DNA from: an uncultured Collinsella sp.
GTDB taxonomy: Bacteria; Actinomycetota; Coriobacteriia; Coriobacteriales; Coriobacteriaceae
Length of the DNA: 7,077 nt
NCBI GenBank assembly: GCA_959596505.1
Contig: CAUFWM010000062.1
Location: 1-7,077, forward strand
Direction: 5' to 3'
The position numbers and the translations under genes are program-made. Shown in pieces: positions 5,524-7,077 of the stretch. The stretch's first letter is position 1, and every line of letters starts with the position of its first letter. A model generated the notes under the pieces. The model did not search any database. It was not told the DNA's origin and saw only the letters and a list, made by a program, of their open reading frames with translations.

Positions 5524-6924
5524 GTGTGCGCGATAATTCACTTTGGAACTGACGGTTGGCGAGCTCGCGTCGACGGAGACTTTACTATCAACAACGTCGC
5601 TCGTGTCACTGATGCTATCGGCAGGCTATGGCAAAAGACGAATCCCGGTAAAACGGTATATGTAGGATTTGATACTCGGCCGCAAGCGCGCGAGTTCGCC
5701 GAGCTCGCGGCGGGCGTGATTGCCGCCCACGGGCTCGATGCCGTGCTCGTGTCTCGACCGGTGCCGACTCCCGCTCTAACGTGGGCGGCTGCGTATGACG
5801 GCGAGGCATGCGGCGCGCTTATGGTGACGGGCTCACATCATCCGCAGGGCTATCTATGCCTCAAGCTGCGGATGGGTGATGGCTCGACGGCCAACCAGGA
5901 TGTCATCGAAGAGCTCGAGGAGACGATGGCCGCCGAGCCGCTGGGGCTTGAGGGGCAATACCGCACGGCAGATATAATTCCCGACTATATGCGAGCGGTG
6001 GCATCGTTTGTCGACGCGGATGCCATTCGCGCCGCGCATATGCGTGTGGTGGTTGACCCCATGGGCGGAGCTGCGCAGGGATATCTTGCCGACTTGCTTC
6101 GAGAGCTTGGCGTCGAAGTCCATGAGATTCACGCCGACGAGACGACCGATAGGGGAGATATCTGCCCCGACCCGGTCGAGCCGTGGGTGGATGCTTGTGA
6201 GCGCGCAGTTGTCGAAGACGGGGCGTGCGCCGGTCTGGTGACTGATGGCGACGCCGATCGTATCGGCGCGGTTGATGAGCGCGGCAGATATATACATCCA
6301 CATCAGATCATGGCGCTCGTTTTGGGCGATTTGGTCCAGTATCGCAATCTGAAGGGACGCGTCGTCGTCAACCTTTCATGCTCCACGCTTGTGCGTCGCA
6401 TTGCCGAGGCACTCGGCTGCCGCGTGGTCATCAAGCCCGTCGGTTTTAAATATATAGCCGCCGAGATGAAGAAGGGCGGCGTTCTCGTGGGCGGTGAAGA
6501 GGCCGGTGGTATCGGTATCGCCGCGCACATGCCCGAGCGCGACGGCATCCTTGCCTGCCTGATTTTGTGCGAGCTCATGGCCAAGACCGGCGCGCCCTTG
6601 GGCGTGCTTATCGATCAGCTCGAGGCGAGCTTTGGCAAGACGAGTTACGGACGTCGAGATTTGCGCCTTGAGGCCGAGGATGCCGAGACGTTGCGCACGC
6701 TGCTTCCCGGAGTGAATCCCAAGTCGATATGCGGCAAGGTACCGCAGAGCGTAAGTCATATGGATGGCTTGCGTCTGGCATTTGAAGATGACACCTGGCT
6801 GCTGATCCGTCCCAGCGGGACCGAACCGGTGGTGCGCGTGTACGCCGAGGGCTTTTCGGTGGAGGAGCGTGATGAGCTGCTGGATGCCGGCTGCGCTTTG
6901 GCCAGGGGTGCATATCGGCTGTAG
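5524..6924 (+). CDS. Phosphoglucomutase/phosphomannomutase superfamily protein (alpha-D-phosphohexomutase)
   Basis: Enzymes of this family interconvert hexose 1- and 6-phosphates through a phosphoserine, feeding nucleotide-sugar and glycogen pathways. The product has 466 residues in the usual four-domain order. FGTDGWRA (7-14) opens domain 1. The phosphoserine loop is TGSHHPQGY (102-110) with Ser104. The metal loop is TDGDADRIG (240-248) with Asp241/Asp243/Asp245. The sugar loop is GGEEAGGIG (323-331). The phosphate-binding loop of domain 4 is RPSGTEPVVR (429-438). Overall it resembles the FGTDGWR-type PGM/PMM branch rather than GlmM. Two motifs deviate: HHP replaces the usual HNP after the catalytic Ser, and Ala327 replaces the Ser of GEESGG. 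Substrate is therefore uncertain. The start is GTG 5524 with GAGGTG 7 nt upstream. A weak promoter (TTGCGG 5471, CATGAT 5494, 17-nt spacer) is possible. It forms a separate transcription unit after the terminator at 5374-5399. Confidence 0.92.
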   Translation: MCAIIHFGTDGWRARVDGDFTINNVARVTDAIGRLWQKTNPGKTVYVGFDTRPQAREFAELAAGVIAAHGLDAVLVSRPVPTPALTWAAAYDGEACGALMVTGSHHPQGYLCLKLRMGDGSTANQDVIEELEETMAAEPLGLEGQYRTADIIPDYMRAVASFVDADAIRAAHMRVVVDPMGGAAQGYLADLLRELGVEVHEIHADETTDRGDICPDPVEPWVDACERAVVEDGACAGLVTDGDADRIGAVDERGRYIHPHQIMALVLGDLVQYRNLKGRVVVNLSCSTLVRRIAEALGCRVVIKPVGFKYIAAEMKKGGVLVGGEEAGGIGIAAHMPERDGILACLILCELMAKTGAPLGVLIDQLEASFGKTSYGRRDLRLEAEDAETLRTLLPGVNPKSICGKVPQSVSHMDGLRLAFEDDTWLLIRPSGTEPVVRVYAEGFSVEERDELLDAGCALARGAYRL

Positions 6925-7077
6925 CCAAGGGGCCTCTCTATATAAAGATGTGCTCGGCGAGCGGTAGCAAACGACTGGCAAACGTCAGTCAGAGGCATAG
7001 TTGTGTAGGAAATGTGTGCGCTCAGATTCCCGCCCCCGGGGCCCCTCCGGTCTGGCAATATATCTCCTTGCCGCGCG
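6925..7077. other. Non-coding 3' end of window, weak hairpins only
   Basis: No supported gene lies here. A 7-bp stem with one G-T pair (6973-6979 with 6984-6990, AAAC loop) has no T tract, and GGCAA/TTGCC (7054-7058 with 7068-7072) encloses a 9-nt loop. A TATATAAA stretch (6939-6946) resembles a -10 element but lacks a -35. I cannot identify a convincing terminator for the mutase gene or a promoter for the next one. Confidence 0.5.

Noticed and set aside
7031..7047. C/G-rich tract CGCCCCCGGGGCCCCTC as a special structure
   Set aside because: It is a short overlapping palindrome typical of GC-rich intergenic DNA. It does not have four G runs for a quadruplex and has no T tract for termination.
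6756..7058. Minus-strand open frame starting at a TTG with AAGGAGATATA just upstream
   Set aside because: The Shine-Dalgarno-like match is tempting, but the frame reads into the 3' end of the mutase gene and the product is low-complexity and Arg/Ser-rich with no fold. The match also coincides with a small inverted repeat.
1..7077. tRNA, rRNA, riboswitch, CRISPR or mobile element
   Set aside because: I looked for a tRNA T-loop pattern, regularly spaced repeats, transposase motifs and terminal repeats on both strands and saw none. The gap upstream of the methyltransferase operon is too short to hold a SAM or cobalamin riboswitch.

Overview
The window is a compact, GC-rich bacterial chromosome segment (roughly 60% G+C by eye). 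It carries six protein genes, short intergenic gaps and clear intrinsic terminators. Gene content, codon bias and protein style suggest an anaerobic Actinomycetota of the class Coriobacteriia, with a Collinsella-like genome as the best guess. This is inferred from the sequence alone and was not tested by any search. There are no signs of phage, insertion sequences, CRISPR or RNA genes.

Layout. (1) At 1-2402 on the + strand, the body of a murA gene (UDP-GlcNAc enolpyruvyltransferase, 5' end outside the window) is followed after 12 nt by a membrane-anchored LytR-CpsA-Psr (LCP) family protein with an acidic Ser/Asp tail. This looks like a cell-envelope operon: one enzyme commits UDP-GlcNAc to peptidoglycan and the other probably attaches glycopolymers to it. 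(2) At 2403-2653 lies a convergent intergenic region holding three hairpins: a perfect 12-bp hairpin without a T tract, a long nested inverted repeat around a bidirectional-type terminator, and the terminator of the minus-strand gene. (3) At 2654-3901 on the - strand is pepT, encoding peptidase T, a dinuclear zinc tripeptidase. (4) At 3902-4021 is a divergent promoter region with a perfect 20-bp palindrome, the best operator candidate in the window. (5) At 4022-5348 on the + strand is a two-gene operon: a short DtxR/MntR-type metalloregulator followed 10 nt later by a stand-alone zinc-dependent homocysteine S-methyltransferase domain protein. It is closed by a strong terminator. (6) At 5524-6924 on the + strand is a phosphoglucomutase/phosphomannomutase superfamily protein with GTG start and unusual substitutions in the phosphoserine loop and sugar-specificity loop. 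(7) At 6925-7077 is non-coding sequence with only weak hairpins.

Most genes are conventional. The parts most worth a second look are the metalloregulator with its perfect palindrome, sitting between genes for two zinc enzymes; the altered active-site motifs in the hexose-phosphate mutase and the homocysteine methyltransferase; and the compound inverted repeat downstream of the LCP gene. I did not find convincing evidence of a wholly new system.
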